Below are positions 26,020 to 34,417 of a stretch of 64,000 nt of DNA, piece by piece. The first letter of the stretch is position 1. Each line of letters starts with the position of its first letter. The position numbers were made by a program, and so were the translations under genes. A model generated the notes under the pieces. That model was not told the DNA's origin. It ran no database searches and worked only from the letters and a program-made list of their open reading frames with translations. The DNA comes from Phenylobacterium sp. (lineage in GTDB: Bacteria; Pseudomonadota; Alphaproteobacteria; Caulobacterales; Caulobacteraceae), in assembly GCF_004299445.1 (NCBI RefSeq), contig NZ_SCTC01000043.1:62001-126000 (forward strand), read 5' to 3'.

Positions 26020-26910
26020 CTAGTCGCGAACGAACTCGGCCGCGCGATAGCCCTGGAAATAGAGCAGCGCGGTGAGGTCGGCGTGGTCCACTTTGGCGTG
26101 CGCCTGGGCGGCGACGATGGGCTTGGCGCGATAGGCGACGCCCAGGCCAGAGGCCTCGATCATCGCCAGATCGTTGGCGCCGTCGCCGACCGCCAGCGTG
26201 GCCGACAGCGGGATCCCCAACTCGGCCGCCAGTTCCTGAAGCGACGCCAGCTTGGCCTCCTTGCCCAGAATCGGATCGCCCACCCGGCCGGTCAGCGCGC
26301 CGCCCTCCTCGATCAACGTGTTGGCGCGGTTGAGGTGGAACCCGGCGGCCTCGGCCACACGGCTGGTGAAGAAGGTGAAGCCGCCCGACACCAGCGCGCA
26401 GCGGGCGCCGTTCTCGGCCATGGTGCGGACCATCGTCCGTGCACCGGGGTTCAGCCGGACGCGCTCGTCGTAGGCCTGCTGAAGCGCAGTTGTGGCCAGG
26501 CCCTTGAGCATCCCGACCCGCTCGCGCAGGGCGCCCTCGAAGGCCAGTTCGCCGCGCATGGCGCGCTCGGTGATGGCGCTGATCTCGGCCTTCAGGCCCG
26601 CGAAATCGGCCAACTCGTCCAGGCACTCGACGTTGATGATGGTCGAGTCCATGTCGGCGATCAGCAGGCGCTTCTTGCGACCGGCGGCGGCCTGGACGCA
26701 CGTATCGACCGGCAGGCCGTCGAGTTCGGTGGCGACCACGGCCTCGACCGCGGCCCGCTCGCCCAGCATCGGCAGGTCGAACGCCCCCCCGCCCAGCGGC
26801 TGGGGCGCCTTGACGGCCACGCCGGCGCCTGCGAGCGCTGACCTCGCGCGATCGGCGGCGAGGGTCGCGGTGGCGGCGTCGGGACTGACGAGGGTGAGGA
26901 CGAGTTCCAT
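26020..26910 (-). CDS. serB: Phosphoserine phosphatase SerB
   Basis: A 296-residue HAD phosphatase that makes L-serine from phosphoserine. The catalytic motif DMDST lies at 86-90, followed by [15 protein letters not shown], the Ser motif [11 protein letters not shown] and the metal motif [12 protein letters not shown]. The 85-residue N-terminal extension is typical of alphaproteobacterial SerB. The start codon overlaps the start of the divergent miaA gene: both use the palindrome CATG at 26908-26911. Confidence 0.93.
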   Translation of the reverse strand: MELVLTLVSPDAATATLAADRARSALAGAGVAVKAPQPLGGGAFDLPMLGERAAVEAVVATELDGLPVDTCVQAAAGRKKRLLIADMDSTIINVECLDELADFAGLKAEISAITERAMRGELAFEGALRERVGMLKGLATTALQQAYDERVRLNPGARTMVRTMAENGARCALVSGGFTFFTSRVAEAAGFHLNRANTLIEEGGALTGRVGDPILGKEAKLASLQELAAELGIPLSATLAVGDGANDLAMIEASGLGVAYRAKPIVAAQAHAKVDHADLTALLYFQGYRAAEFVRD

Positions 26911-27838
26911 GACGGGCCGCATCTGGCTGATCGCCGGACCCACCGCAAGCGGCAAGTCGGCCCTGGCGCTCACCTTGGCCGAGGCCGTGGGCGGGGAAAT
27001 CGTCAACGCCGACTCCATGCAGCTCTACGCGGGCCTGCGGGTGCTGACCGCCGGACCGTCGCCCGACGAGGTCGCTCGCGCGCCGCACCACCTGTTCGGA
27101 ACGGTGGATCCGGCCGTGGCCTGGTCGGTCGGTCGATGGCAGCGGGCGGCGAACGAGATCCTGGCGCAGGTCGCCGCGCGGGGCCGCGACGCAATCGTGG
27201 TCGGCGGCACCGGCCTCTACTTCCGAGCCCTGACCCACGGCCTGGCCGAGATCCCCGCCGTACCGGCCGACGTGCGCCGGTCTGTCGGCGCCGAGTTCGA
27301 GGCGATGGGCGAGGCGGCCTTTCGCGCGCGGCTCGCCGAAGCGGACCCGGCCGCCGCGGGCCGCATCGCGCCGGGCGACCGCCAGCGACTGGCGCGGGCG
27401 TGGGAGGTCTATGTCGCCACCGGGACGTCGCTCACCGATCACCAGGCCGGCGCCCAGGGCGCCCTGCCCGCCGGCTCATGGTCGGCCGTGGCGATCGACC
27501 CACCCCGGGACGCGCTCTACGCGCGCTGCGATGCGCGACTGGCAGCGATGATCGAGCACGGCGCGCTGGACGAAGTGGGCGGCCTCATGGCCCGCAACCT
27601 CGCCCCCGACCTGCCGGCGATGAAGGCCGTCGGCGTGCGCGAACTGGCCGCCCACCTGCGGGGTGAAACCTCGCTGGACGCGGCGCTCGCCGCCGCCCAG
27701 CAGGAGACGCGCCGCTACGCCAAGCGCCAGACGACGTGGATGCGCGGACAGATGGCGGACTGGCCGCGCCTCACCGGCTTGGACGCCCGCGACCATTGGA
27801 GGCAGTTTCTTGCGCTGAACCCCGGCTTGACGGCCTGA
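26909..27838 (+). CDS. miaA: tRNA dimethylallyltransferase MiaA
   Basis: A 309-residue enzyme that prenylates A37 in tRNAs reading UNN codons. The P-loop GPTASGKS is at 10-17, with [11 protein letters not shown], and [12 protein letters not shown] further on. The C-terminal [18 protein letters not shown] is the family tRNA-binding signature. Start codon shared in the palindrome CATG with serB on the other strand. The ilvB leader region begins directly downstream; because the leader contains Leu and Val codons, MiaA-dependent tRNA modification could influence it (inference). Confidence 0.94.
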   Translation: MTGRIWLIAGPTASGKSALALTLAEAVGGEIVNADSMQLYAGLRVLTAGPSPDEVARAPHHLFGTVDPAVAWSVGRWQRAANEILAQVAARGRDAIVVGGTGLYFRALTHGLAEIPAVPADVRRSVGAEFEAMGEAAFRARLAEADPAAAGRIAPGDRQRLARAWEVYVATGTSLTDHQAGAQGALPAGSWSAVAIDPPRDALYARCDARLAAMIEHGALDEVGGLMARNLAPDLPAMKAVGVRELAAHLRGETSLDAALAAAQQETRRYAKRQTTWMRGQMADWPRLTGLDARDHWRQFLALNPGLTA

Positions 27839-27882
27839 GCGGGGCATGCGACACGCCATTCCCATCAATCGCGGGAAATCTC

Positions 27883-27918
27883 GTGCGCAACACTCTTGTA
27901 CTCGTAAGGCGACCGTAG
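27883..27918 (+). CDS. Leader peptide of the ilvB attenuator
   Basis: A short frame starting GTG at 27883 with GGGAA six bases upstream, reading MRNTLVLVRRP then TAG. Four consecutive regulatory codons, Leu-Val-Leu-Val (27895-27906), sit immediately before a predicted stem (27907-27915 with 27946-27954). This is the expected design of a ribosome-stalling leader that senses charged tRNA-Leu and tRNA-Val. Attenuation of ilvBN has been reported for Caulobacter. An overlapping frame from 27846 with two Ile codons is less convincing. Confidence 0.7.
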   Translation: MRNTLVLVRRP

Positions 27919-27982
27919 CGGACTGACTTGAATGTCAGGACCGACCGGTCGCTTGCACCAGGCCCCTCGCGGGCCTTTTTTA
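27907..27982 (+). terminator. Attenuator of ilvB: anti-structure stem, hairpin and rho-independent terminator
   Basis: Downstream of the leader peptide come a stem between 27907-27915 (AGGCGACCG) and 27946-27954 (CGGTCGCTT), an inner hairpin CTGAC-TTGAAT-GTCAG (27923-27938), and a terminator AGGCCC-CTCGC-GGGCCT at 27960-27976 running into a T-tract to 27981. The terminator lies 26 bases before the ilvB start, so it can only act as a conditional (attenuating) terminator. The alternative pairing that prevents it was not resolved by eye. Confidence 0.75.
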
Positions 27983-28007
27983 TTACCTAGAAGCCCAGGC
28001 CCACCCC

Positions 28008-29798
28008 ATGACCGCCCATCAGACGATCGAAGCCGAAACCACCACCATCTCGGGCGCCGAGATGGTCGTTCGCGCCCTCATCGACCAGGGCGTAGAGGTG
28101 CTCTTCGGGTATCCGGGCGGCGCGGTGCTTCCGATCTATGACGCGCTGTTCGCCGAGCCGCGGCTGCAGCACGTCCTGGTCCGCCATGAGCAGGGCGCGA
28201 CCCACGCGGCCGAGGGCTATGCCCGCTCGACCGGCAAGCCGGGCGTCGTCCTGGTCACCTCGGGCCCCGGCGCGACCAACGCGGTCACCGGCATCGTCGA
28301 TGCGCTGATGGACTCGATCCCGATGATCGTGATCACCGGCCAGGTCGCCACCCACCTGATCGGCACCGACGCCTTCCAGGAATGCGACACCATCGGGATC
28401 ACGCGTCCCTGCACCAAGCACAACTACCTGGTGAAGGACGTAGCTGAGCTGCCGCGGATCCTCCATGAGGCGTTCCACATCGCCACCTCGGGCCGTCCCG
28501 GCCCCGTGGTCATCGACATCCCGAAGGACGTGCAGTTCGGCAAGGGCGTCTATCAGGGCCCCACCGAGGTGAAACACAGCCACAACTATGCGCCGCGCAC
28601 CAAGGGCGACGCTGGCAAGATCGCCGAGGCGGTGGCGATGATCGCCAAGGCCAAGAAGCCGATCCTCTATACCGGCGGCGGCGTGATCAACGCGGGTCCC
28701 CGCGCCTCGGCGCTGCTGCGGGAATTCGCCGAGCTGACCGGCGCGCCGGTGACCTCGACCCTGATGGGCCTGGGCGCCTTCCCGGCGTCCGATGACAAGT
28801 GGCTGGGCATGCTGGGCATGCACGGCAGCTTCGAAGCCAACAACGCCATGCACGACTGCGACGTGATGGTGGCCATAGGCGCCCGCTTCGACGATCGGGT
28901 GACCGGCCGCCTGGACGCGTTTGCCCCCACGTCGCGAAAGATCCACATCGACATCGACGCCAGCTCGATCGGCAAGAACGTTCGCGCCGACATCGGTATC
29001 GTGGGCGACGCCGCCAGCGTGCTGGAAGACCTGATCGCCGCGTGGAAGAGCCGCAACCTCTCGACCGACAAGGCCGCGCTGAAGACCTGGTGGACCCAGA
29101 TCGACGCGTGGCGGGCGCGCAACTCGTTCGGCTACAAGCCCGACGCCAAGCTGATCAAGCCGCAGTACGCGATCCAGCGCCTGTACGAGCTGACCAAGGA
29201 CCGCGACACCTATATCACCACCGAGGTGGGCCAGCATCAGATGTGGGCCGCCCAGTTCTACCGCTTCGAGGAGCCCAACCGCTGGATGACCTCGGGCGGC
29301 CTGGGCACCATGGGCTATGGCCTGCCGGCGGCGGTGGGCGTGCAGATGGCGCATCCCGACGCGCTCGTCATCGACATCGGCGGCGACGCCTCGGTGCAGA
29401 TGACGATGCAGGAGATGTCGACCGCGATCCAATACGACCTGCCGATCAAGATCTTCATCCTCAACAACGAGTGGATGGGCATGGTCCGGCAGTGGCAGCA
29501 GCTGCTGCACGGCGAGCGCTACAGCCATTCGTATTCCGCCGCGATGCCCGACTTCGTGAAGCTGGCCGAGGCCTACGGCGGCGTGGGCTTCCGCGCCGAG
29601 CATCCCGACGAGCTGGACGACAAGATCCGCGAGATGATCGAGGTGAAGAAGCCGGTGCTGTTCGACTGCCGGGTCACCAAGGAAGAGAACTGCTTCCCGA
29701 TGATCCCGTCCGGCAAGGCGCACAACGAGATGATCATGGCCGAGGAATCCCGCGACCTGGGCTCTATCATCGACGACGCCGGCAAGCGGCTGGTCTGA
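28008..29798 (+). CDS. ilvB: Acetolactate synthase large (catalytic) subunit
   Basis: A 596-residue ThDP enzyme that condenses pyruvate with pyruvate or 2-oxobutyrate, the first common step to valine, leucine and isoleucine. Visible are FGYPGGAVLPIYDAL, the catalytic Glu in RHEQGATHAAEGYAR, the FAD-binding middle domain, and the ThDP motif IGGDASVQMT to ILNNEWMGMVRQWQ. Expression is preceded by a Leu/Val attenuator. The regulatory subunit gene ilvN is not next to it; it lies at 33.8 kb. The stop overlaps the next gene by one base (TGATG). Confidence 0.95.
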   Translation: MTAHQTIEAETTTISGAEMVVRALIDQGVEVLFGYPGGAVLPIYDALFAEPRLQHVLVRHEQGATHAAEGYARSTGKPGVVLVTSGPGATNAVTGIVDALMDSIPMIVITGQVATHLIGTDAFQECDTIGITRPCTKHNYLVKDVAELPRILHEAFHIATSGRPGPVVIDIPKDVQFGKGVYQGPTEVKHSHNYAPRTKGDAGKIAEAVAMIAKAKKPILYTGGGVINAGPRASALLREFAELTGAPVTSTLMGLGAFPASDDKWLGMLGMHGSFEANNAMHDCDVMVAIGARFDDRVTGRLDAFAPTSRKIHIDIDASSIGKNVRADIGIVGDAASVLEDLIAAWKSRNLSTDKAALKTWWTQIDAWRARNSFGYKPDAKLIKPQYAIQRLYELTKDRDTYITTEVGQHQMWAAQFYRFEEPNRWMTSGGLGTMGYGLPAAVGVQMAHPDALVIDIGGDASVQMTMQEMSTAIQYDLPIKIFILNNEWMGMVRQWQQLLHGERYSHSYSAAMPDFVKLAEAYGGVGFRAEHPDELDDKIREMIEVKKPVLFDCRVTKEENCFPMIPSGKAHNEMIMAEESRDLGSIIDDAGKRLV

Positions 29799-30208
29799 TG
29801 GCGCAGCTGCTGACCGGAGGCTGCCTCTGCGGCGGCGTCCGGTACGAGGTGGCGGGGCCGCTGGCCCCGATCCAGCTGTGCCACTGTGGCCAGTGCCGCA
29901 AGGCGCAGGGCGGGCCGTTCGGGGCGAATGCGCCGGTGGCGACAGCGGACGTCCGGTGGCTGAAAGGCGAGGACCTTATGCGCGAGTATCGGGCCTCTGC
30001 CGGCAAGCGCCGCGTGTTTTGCGCCACCTGCGGCGGCCCGCTGTTCAGCCAGCGCGACGAAGCGCCTGAGCTCCTGCGCCTGCGCGTGGGGACGCTGGAC
30101 GGCGACGGCGCCGGGCTGGAGATCGGCTTCCACATCCAGACCGCGTCAAAGGCGGCCTGGTGGCCGATCGAGAACGACCGGCCGGCCTATCCGAACGCCG
30201 GCCCTTAG
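29798..30208 (+). CDS. GFA family zinc protein
   Basis: A 136-residue protein with the GFA cysteine pattern: GGCLCGGVRYE (about 8-18), CHCGQCRKAQG (about 29-39) and FCATCGGPLF (about 74-83). Zinc binding is expected; the substrate is unknown. Its start overlaps the ilvB stop by one base, so it is translationally coupled to ilvB and under the same attenuator, an unusual partner for a branched-chain amino-acid gene. Confidence 0.85.
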   Translation: MAQLLTGGCLCGGVRYEVAGPLAPIQLCHCGQCRKAQGGPFGANAPVATADVRWLKGEDLMREYRASAGKRRVFCATCGGPLFSQRDEAPELLRLRVGTLDGDGAGLEIGFHIQTASKAAWWPIENDRPAYPNAGP

Positions 30209-30218
30209 GCTCGCCGCC

Positions 30219-30692
30219 GTGTCGAAGACGACCCCCGCAACCCTCGCCCTGGACAAGGCCGGCGTGGCCTACACCCTGGCCACCTACGACTACGACCCCA
30301 ACGCGGAACGGGTAGGGTTGCAAGCGGCCGAGGCGTTGGGCGCGCCGCCGTCCGAGGTGCTGAAGACCCTGATGGTGAAGGCCGACGGCAAGCCGGCGTG
30401 CGTCGTGCTGGCCTCGGACCGCGAGGTGTCGATGAAGAAGCTGGCGGCGGCGCTTGGGGCAAAGTCGGCCGAGATGATGAAGCCCGCCGACGCCGAACGG
30501 GTCACCGGTTACCGGGTGGGCGGCGTCAGCCCCTTCGGCCAGAAGAAGCCGGCGCCGACCGTGATCGACGCCGACGCCGCGGCGCTGCCCGAAGCCTACA
30601 TGAACGGCGGCCAGCGCGGCCTGCAGGTCCGGCTCGCGCCCAGCGAACTGGTGCGGGTGCTGGGCGCCAAGGTGGCGGCGGTCGCGGCCTGA
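30219..30692 (+). CDS. ybaK: YbaK/EbsC-type Cys-tRNA(Pro) deacylase
   Basis: A 157-residue protein of the YbaK family, which clears Cys (and other amino acids) mis-loaded on tRNA-Pro. The blocks EVLKTLMVKADGKPACVVLASDREVSMKKLAAALG and GYRVGGVSPFGQKKPAPTVID match, including the conserved Lys in KTLM and the GGxSP(F/L)G motif. GTG start; an alternative start is not obvious. It follows the GFA gene by ten bases and is probably the last gene of the ilvB transcript. Confidence 0.9.
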   Translation: MSKTTPATLALDKAGVAYTLATYDYDPNAERVGLQAAEALGAPPSEVLKTLMVKADGKPACVVLASDREVSMKKLAAALGAKSAEMMKPADAERVTGYRVGGVSPFGQKKPAPTVIDADAAALPEAYMNGGQRGLQVRLAPSELVRVLGAKVAAVAA

Positions 30693-30704
30693 CGCGCCGT
30701 CGGC

Positions 30705-31226
30705 TTACCGCTTCAGGCGCATCGCGCCCATGTAGTCGCGCTTGCCCAGAGGCACGCCGGCCTGGCGCAGGATGTCGTAGGCCGTGGTGGCGTGGAAATG
30801 CAGGTTCGGCGTCGAGAACGAGAGCAGGAAGCCCTCGACGGTGAAAGGCATCTGTACCGAGCCCAACTGGAAGACCATGTCCTTGCCTTCGAGCGCGTCC
30901 ACCTCTTCGGGGGTCAGCGCCTTCAACGCCGCCTCGGCGTCGGCCACCCATTTCTGAAGGTCGGCGTAGGTGGGCTCGCCAAAGGGGCCCGGCGGATGGA
31001 ACACACCGGCCTTGGCGCCTGCCAGCGCGCCGCTGGAGTGGTGGGCCACCGAGGCGATCTGGAACGCGAACGGCAGCATGTCGTCGTGCAGGCGGGTGGC
31101 GACGAGGGCCTCCGGGTCCTTCCCGGCCTCGACCAAGTGAGCGCGACCCTTCTCCAGGAACTTGCCGACGGCCCCCAGCACCTGGAGGAAGGACTTCACG
31201 CTGCAGTCGTAGAGAGAGATCGCCAT
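30705..31226 (-). CDS. DUF1993 family protein
   Basis: A 173-residue helical protein with DUF1993 features: an N-terminal MAISLYDCSVKSFLQVLGAVGKFLEKG, a central LPFAFQIASVAHHSSG, and the C-terminal TPNLHFHATTAYDILRQAGVPLGKRDYMG. The histidines at HH and NLHFH resemble the metal site of DinB-like four-helix bundles. Function not known. The ATG at 31226 is used; the frame continues 20 codons upstream without family similarity. Confidence 0.8.
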   Translation of the reverse strand: MAISLYDCSVKSFLQVLGAVGKFLEKGRAHLVEAGKDPEALVATRLHDDMLPFAFQIASVAHHSSGALAGAKAGVFHPPGPFGEPTYADLQKWVADAEAALKALTPEEVDALEGKDMVFQLGSVQMPFTVEGFLLSFSTPNLHFHATTAYDILRQAGVPLGKRDYMGAMRLKR

Positions 31227-31305
31227 GGCCGGCCCCCGCGTTTGATTTGGAGCCCAGCTTGGCCCGACCGCCCTCAGGTCAGCCAACCCGAAATTCTAAC
31301 AGCGC

Positions 31306-31620
31306 TCAGCGCGCGCCCAGGCGGACCAGCACCTCGCGAGGAATGCCGTAATGGGCGATCACGGCGTTGCGGTCGCGCAGCCCCATCACCTCACGCTGGA
31401 CGAAGAAGCCCCAGACGGCGTCGGCGGCGGCCTTGAGCACGACAGCTCTGTCTTCGCCGCCGGGATGCTCGGCCAGGGCCTTGAGCGCGGTCTCCACCTT
31501 GCGGCCGGCGCGGCCCAGCGAATTGGCCTGCTCCTCCATCAGCTCGTGACGGATGACGGCGTCGGCCGGCTCGCCTCCGAGGCGGCGGAGCAGGCTCTGA
31601 GGCATGCGCAGTGAGGACAT
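31306..31620 (-). CDS. Small helical protein, DUF6665-like
   Basis: A protein of about 104 residues, MSSLRMPQSLLRRLGGEPADAVIRHELMEEQANSLGRAGRKVETAL and on. It is predicted all-helical with no signal peptide. The C-terminal block AVWGFFVQREVMGLRDRNAVIAHYGIPREV resembles the small DUF6665 proteins of Caulobacteraceae. The start may be the ATG at 31620 or the one five codons later. Function unknown. Confidence 0.6.
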   Translation of the reverse strand: MSSLRMPQSLLRRLGGEPADAVIRHELMEEQANSLGRAGRKVETALKALAEHPGGEDRAVVLKAAADAVWGFFVQREVMGLRDRNAVIAHYGIPREVLVRLGAR

Positions 31621-31700
31621 GGCCGCCCATGTTGGCGGCCCGCCCGCGCTTGGCAAGGCCCTCGCGTGGCGAGCGCCGCGCGGATGGCAGCGTTCGGGGA

Positions 31701-32723
31701 CTAGTCGTCCCCGAACGCCTCCGCCACGTCCTCCTCGACCGGCCAGTAGCGATAGCCGCGACCCACATCGTCGCGCAGCAGCCGATCGAGCGACCAGCCG
31801 CTGCGCCCCACATGCACCCCCATCAGCGAGAGGTCCGAGAGGATGTCCTCGCGCACATCCGCCGGAACCGCGGCGTTGCGGAACGTGCGCGCCTCATCCA
31901 TCCGCCAGCCGAACACGTGGTCGCGGGTGATGGCCACGACCGCCCCCGGACGGCCCTGCCACTCGTAGAACGCCGCCCAGCCCGTGGCCGCGTCCGAGCC
32001 CCGGTCCTTCAGGCAGTTGCCGTAGCGCCGCGCCGCGTCCTTCATCGCCGCCTTCGTGGCCAGCGGCTTCAGGCGGGCGGTGCCCGGATGCGGCGGCGCC
32101 ATCGGCTCGGGGGTCAGGTCGTCGCGCACGCGCTCGAACATCGCCTTGGCGCTGGGCGCCCGCGCCCAGCCGCCTGCGGCCGCCTCCGCCGCGGCGGGAC
32201 CGTCGCGGAGACTCAGGGCGTCGTAGGCTTCGCGCAGCACGATCACGCCCTCGGGCGTCAGCGACGCCGCGACGGCCGCCGCGGGCTCCATCGGCTCGGG
32301 CAGGCCCGCCAATCGGCGGACCAGATCGGCGTCCAGGCTCTGCGCGTGCCGCAGCACCTTCGCGGGCGGACCGCGATCCAGCAGACGGATCAGGGCGCGG
32401 TAGGCGTCCGCGTCCCAGGCCGTCTCGCCGGCGCGGGCCAGGGCTCGCTCCAGCCCCGACGGCGCGTCATCCATCACCAGGCGAATCGCGACGCGCAGGC
32501 GCGCGCCCAGCAGCGCCTCGGACAGAGCGCAGAGGTCGCGGCCCAGCGCGATGGCCAGGCACACCAGGTGCCGCCGAACCGCGGGCGCGGCGAGGAACGA
32601 CGTGTGGGGCTCAGGCCACAGCGCCGCCACGCGCGGCGCGAAGTCGCCGGCCAGCAGTTTCAGAAGGGTCGTCTGTCCAGGGCTCCCGGCCTTGGCCGAG
32701 CCGCCCGGAAAGCGGGTGAACAT
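31701..32723 (-). CDS. Hypothetical protein, 340 residues
   Basis: No family was recognised. The protein has no signal peptide or membrane helix. The N-terminal 200 residues are Ala/Leu/Arg-rich and look like stacked helical repeats; the last 130 form a different, compact part with YGNCLKDRG, AFYEWQGRPGAVVAITRDHVFGWRMDEAR and RGYRYWPVEEDVAEAF, which look conserved enough to be an enzymatic or binding domain. Its ribosome binding site GGGAG is inside a strong hairpin at 32729-32760, suggesting control at translation. Alternative starts were not convincing. Confidence 0.65.
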   Translation of the reverse strand: MFTRFPGGSAKAGSPGQTTLLKLLAGDFAPRVAALWPEPHTSFLAAPAVRRHLVCLAIALGRDLCALSEALLGARLRVAIRLVMDDAPSGLERALARAGETAWDADAYRALIRLLDRGPPAKVLRHAQSLDADLVRRLAGLPEPMEPAAAVAASLTPEGVIVLREAYDALSLRDGPAAAEAAAGGWARAPSAKAMFERVRDDLTPEPMAPPHPGTARLKPLATKAAMKDAARRYGNCLKDRGSDAATGWAAFYEWQGRPGAVVAITRDHVFGWRMDEARTFRNAAVPADVREDILSDLSLMGVHVGRSGWSLDRLLRDDVGRGYRYWPVEEDVAEAFGDD

Positions 32724-32728
32724 CGTAA

Positions 32729-32760
32729 GCTCCCAGGGTTGCGCCGCAGCCCTTGGGAGC
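32729..32760 (-). promoter_or_regulatory. Hairpin sequestering a ribosome binding site
   Basis: Read on the minus strand, GCTCCCAAGGG pairs with CCCTGGGAGC across an 11-base loop, giving a ten-pair stem with one bulged A. The right arm contains GGGAG, the ribosome binding site six bases before the ATG of the 340-residue protein. Stem and spacing are seen directly; that it blocks translation until melted or bound is inference. Confidence 0.6.
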
Positions 32761-32975
32761 GCGGCGCGTCAGCGGTGGCGCGCGCCCAGGTCGGAGACGG
32801 CGCGCAAGCGTGCGAGGGCCGGAGGCCGCTCCCGTTCGCTCGTGTGGTTTTGCGTCGTCATTCGGTGACTCTCGTTCGAGAAGGGGCGGCGTGTCTCACA
32901 GGACGCGGGCGCCGGGCAAGGCCGAGCTTGGCCTGGAGTGCGATTGGCGCGCGGCCTGTGGCCGCGGAACCACGA

Positions 32976-33752
32976 TCACCCCGGCGAGGCGCTGATCCCG
33001 CCATCCACCGTGAACACGACGCCCGTCGTGTAGGCGCTGCGGTCGGAGGCCAGGAACGCCATGAGGTCGGCGATCTCGCGCGGCTTGGCGGGGCGTCCCC
33101 GCGGGTAGTTGGCCATGAGTTCGCGGTAGCGGTCCTCGTCGCCGAAACGGCGCTGGGCGGCGGTCTTCATCAGGGTGACGATGCGGTCGGTCTCCACCGG
33201 CCCGGGGCTCACGCCCACCACGCGGATCCCGTCGCGCAGCGACTTGCCGCCCAGCGCGCGGGTGAAGGCGTAGAGCGCCGCGTTGCCGGTGGAGCCCGCG
33301 ATGTAGCCGGCGTCCATGCGCTCGCCGGCGGCGCCGATGTCGTTGATGATCACGCCCGAGCCACGAGCCTTCATGTGGGCATAGATGGCGCGCGTGAGGT
33401 TGATGTAGCCGAACACCTTCAGCTCCCAGGCGTGGCGCCATTTCTCCTCGTCCACCGCCTCCAGCGTGCCGCCCGGGATGTCGCCGGCGTTGTTGACCAG
33501 GATGTCGGCGTCGCGGCCGGCCTCGGCCAGGGCCTTGAGCTGTTCGGGATCGCGGATGTCGGTGACCACGGCGCGGGCCTGGATCTGATGCTGGCTGCGA
33601 AGCCGCCCGGCCAGCGCCTCCAGCGCCTCGCCGCTGCGCGCCGCGAGGATCAGGTCGCACCCCTCCTCCGCAAACGCCTCGGCCGCCGCCGCCCCGATGC
33701 CCTTGGAAGCGCCGGTGATCAGGACGGTGCGTCCCGTGAGGTTGAGGTCCAT
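32976..33752 (-). CDS. SDR-family protein with altered catalytic residues
   Basis: A 258-residue Rossmann-fold protein with an intact cofactor motif TGASKGIG (about 14-21), NNAG near 90 and the C-terminal SPGPVETDR and TVDGG blocks. The active site is unusual: the Ser normally seen after the beta5 strand is missing (INDIGAAGE), and the YxxxK motif reads YIAGS, so the Lys is a Ser. The Tyr remains. The start ATG at 33752 is where family similarity begins. Divergent from ilvN with 71 bp between them. Confidence 0.85.
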   Translation of the reverse strand: MDLNLTGRTVLITGASKGIGAAAAEAFAEEGCDLILAARSGEALEALAGRLRSQHQIQARAVVTDIRDPEQLKALAEAGRDADILVNNAGDIPGGTLEAVDEEKWRHAWELKVFGYINLTRAIYAHMKARGSGVIINDIGAAGERMDAGYIAGSTGNAALYAFTRALGGKSLRDGIRVVGVSPGPVETDRIVTLMKTAAQRRFGDEDRYRELMANYPRGRPAKPREIADLMAFLASDRSAYTTGVVFTVDGGISASPG

Positions 33753-33823
33753 GCGGCGTCTCCGGTTGCGATGGCGCCTATCCTGTGACACCTGAGCGGC
33801 ACCTGCCCAAGGACCTGTTGCTC

Positions 33824-34375
33824 ATGACCGACGCCACCCAACCCGCCTCCGTCTACGATCTGGCCCACACCGACCAGGAGGAGAGCCGCGCCACGTTCGC
33901 GGTGCTGGTGGACAACGAGCCGGGGGTGCTGCACCGGGTGGTCGGGCTGTTCGCGGCGCGCGGCTACAACATCGACAGCCTGACCGTGGCCGAGACCGAC
34001 TCCACGGCCCACACCAGCCGCATCACCATCGTCACCCGCGGCACCCTGCAGGTGCTGGCCCAGATCGAGGCCCAGCTGCAGAAGATGGTTTCGACCCGCC
34101 ACGTCCAGGACGTGACCCGCGATCCCAACGGCATCGAGCGCGAGCTGGCGCTGGTGAAGGTGAGAGGCACGGGCGTCGAGCGCGTGGAGGCCCTGCGGGT
34201 CGCCGACATCTTCCGCGCCAAGGTGGTGGACACCACCCACGAGAGCTTCGTGTTCGAGCTGACCGGCGCGTCGGCCAAGATCGACAAGTTCGTCGACCTG
34301 ATGCGGCCCCTCGGCCTGGTCGAGGTGTCGCGCACCGGCGTGCTGTCGCTGCAGCGGGGTGTCGAGGTCTTCTAG
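33824..34375 (+). CDS. ilvN: Acetolactate synthase small (regulatory) subunit
   Basis: A 183-residue regulatory subunit giving valine feedback control to IlvB. The N-terminal ACT domain is clear (FAVLVDNEPGVLHRVVGLFAARGYNIDSLTV, about 25-55) and the C-terminal domain has the usual length. The ATG at 33824 is chosen over one 39 bases upstream because alignment-like similarity starts later and the first is not preceded by a binding site. It is separated from ilvB by about 4 kb and six genes, four on the other strand, so it needs its own promoter. Confidence 0.93.
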   Translation: MTDATQPASVYDLAHTDQEESRATFAVLVDNEPGVLHRVVGLFAARGYNIDSLTVAETDSTAHTSRITIVTRGTLQVLAQIEAQLQKMVSTRHVQDVTRDPNGIERELALVKVRGTGVERVEALRVADIFRAKVVDTTHESFVFELTGASAKIDKFVDLMRPLGLVEVSRTGVLSLQRGVEVF

Positions 34376-34417
34376 GACCGAGGCGGAACCCGCAGGGCCG
34401 GCCGCTTCTTTCATGGC

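Noticed and set aside
27846..27926. A longer alternative ilv leader peptide with two Ile codons
   Set aside because: Regulatory codons are not clustered near the stem, and no good ribosome binding site precedes it; the Leu-Val frame is better.
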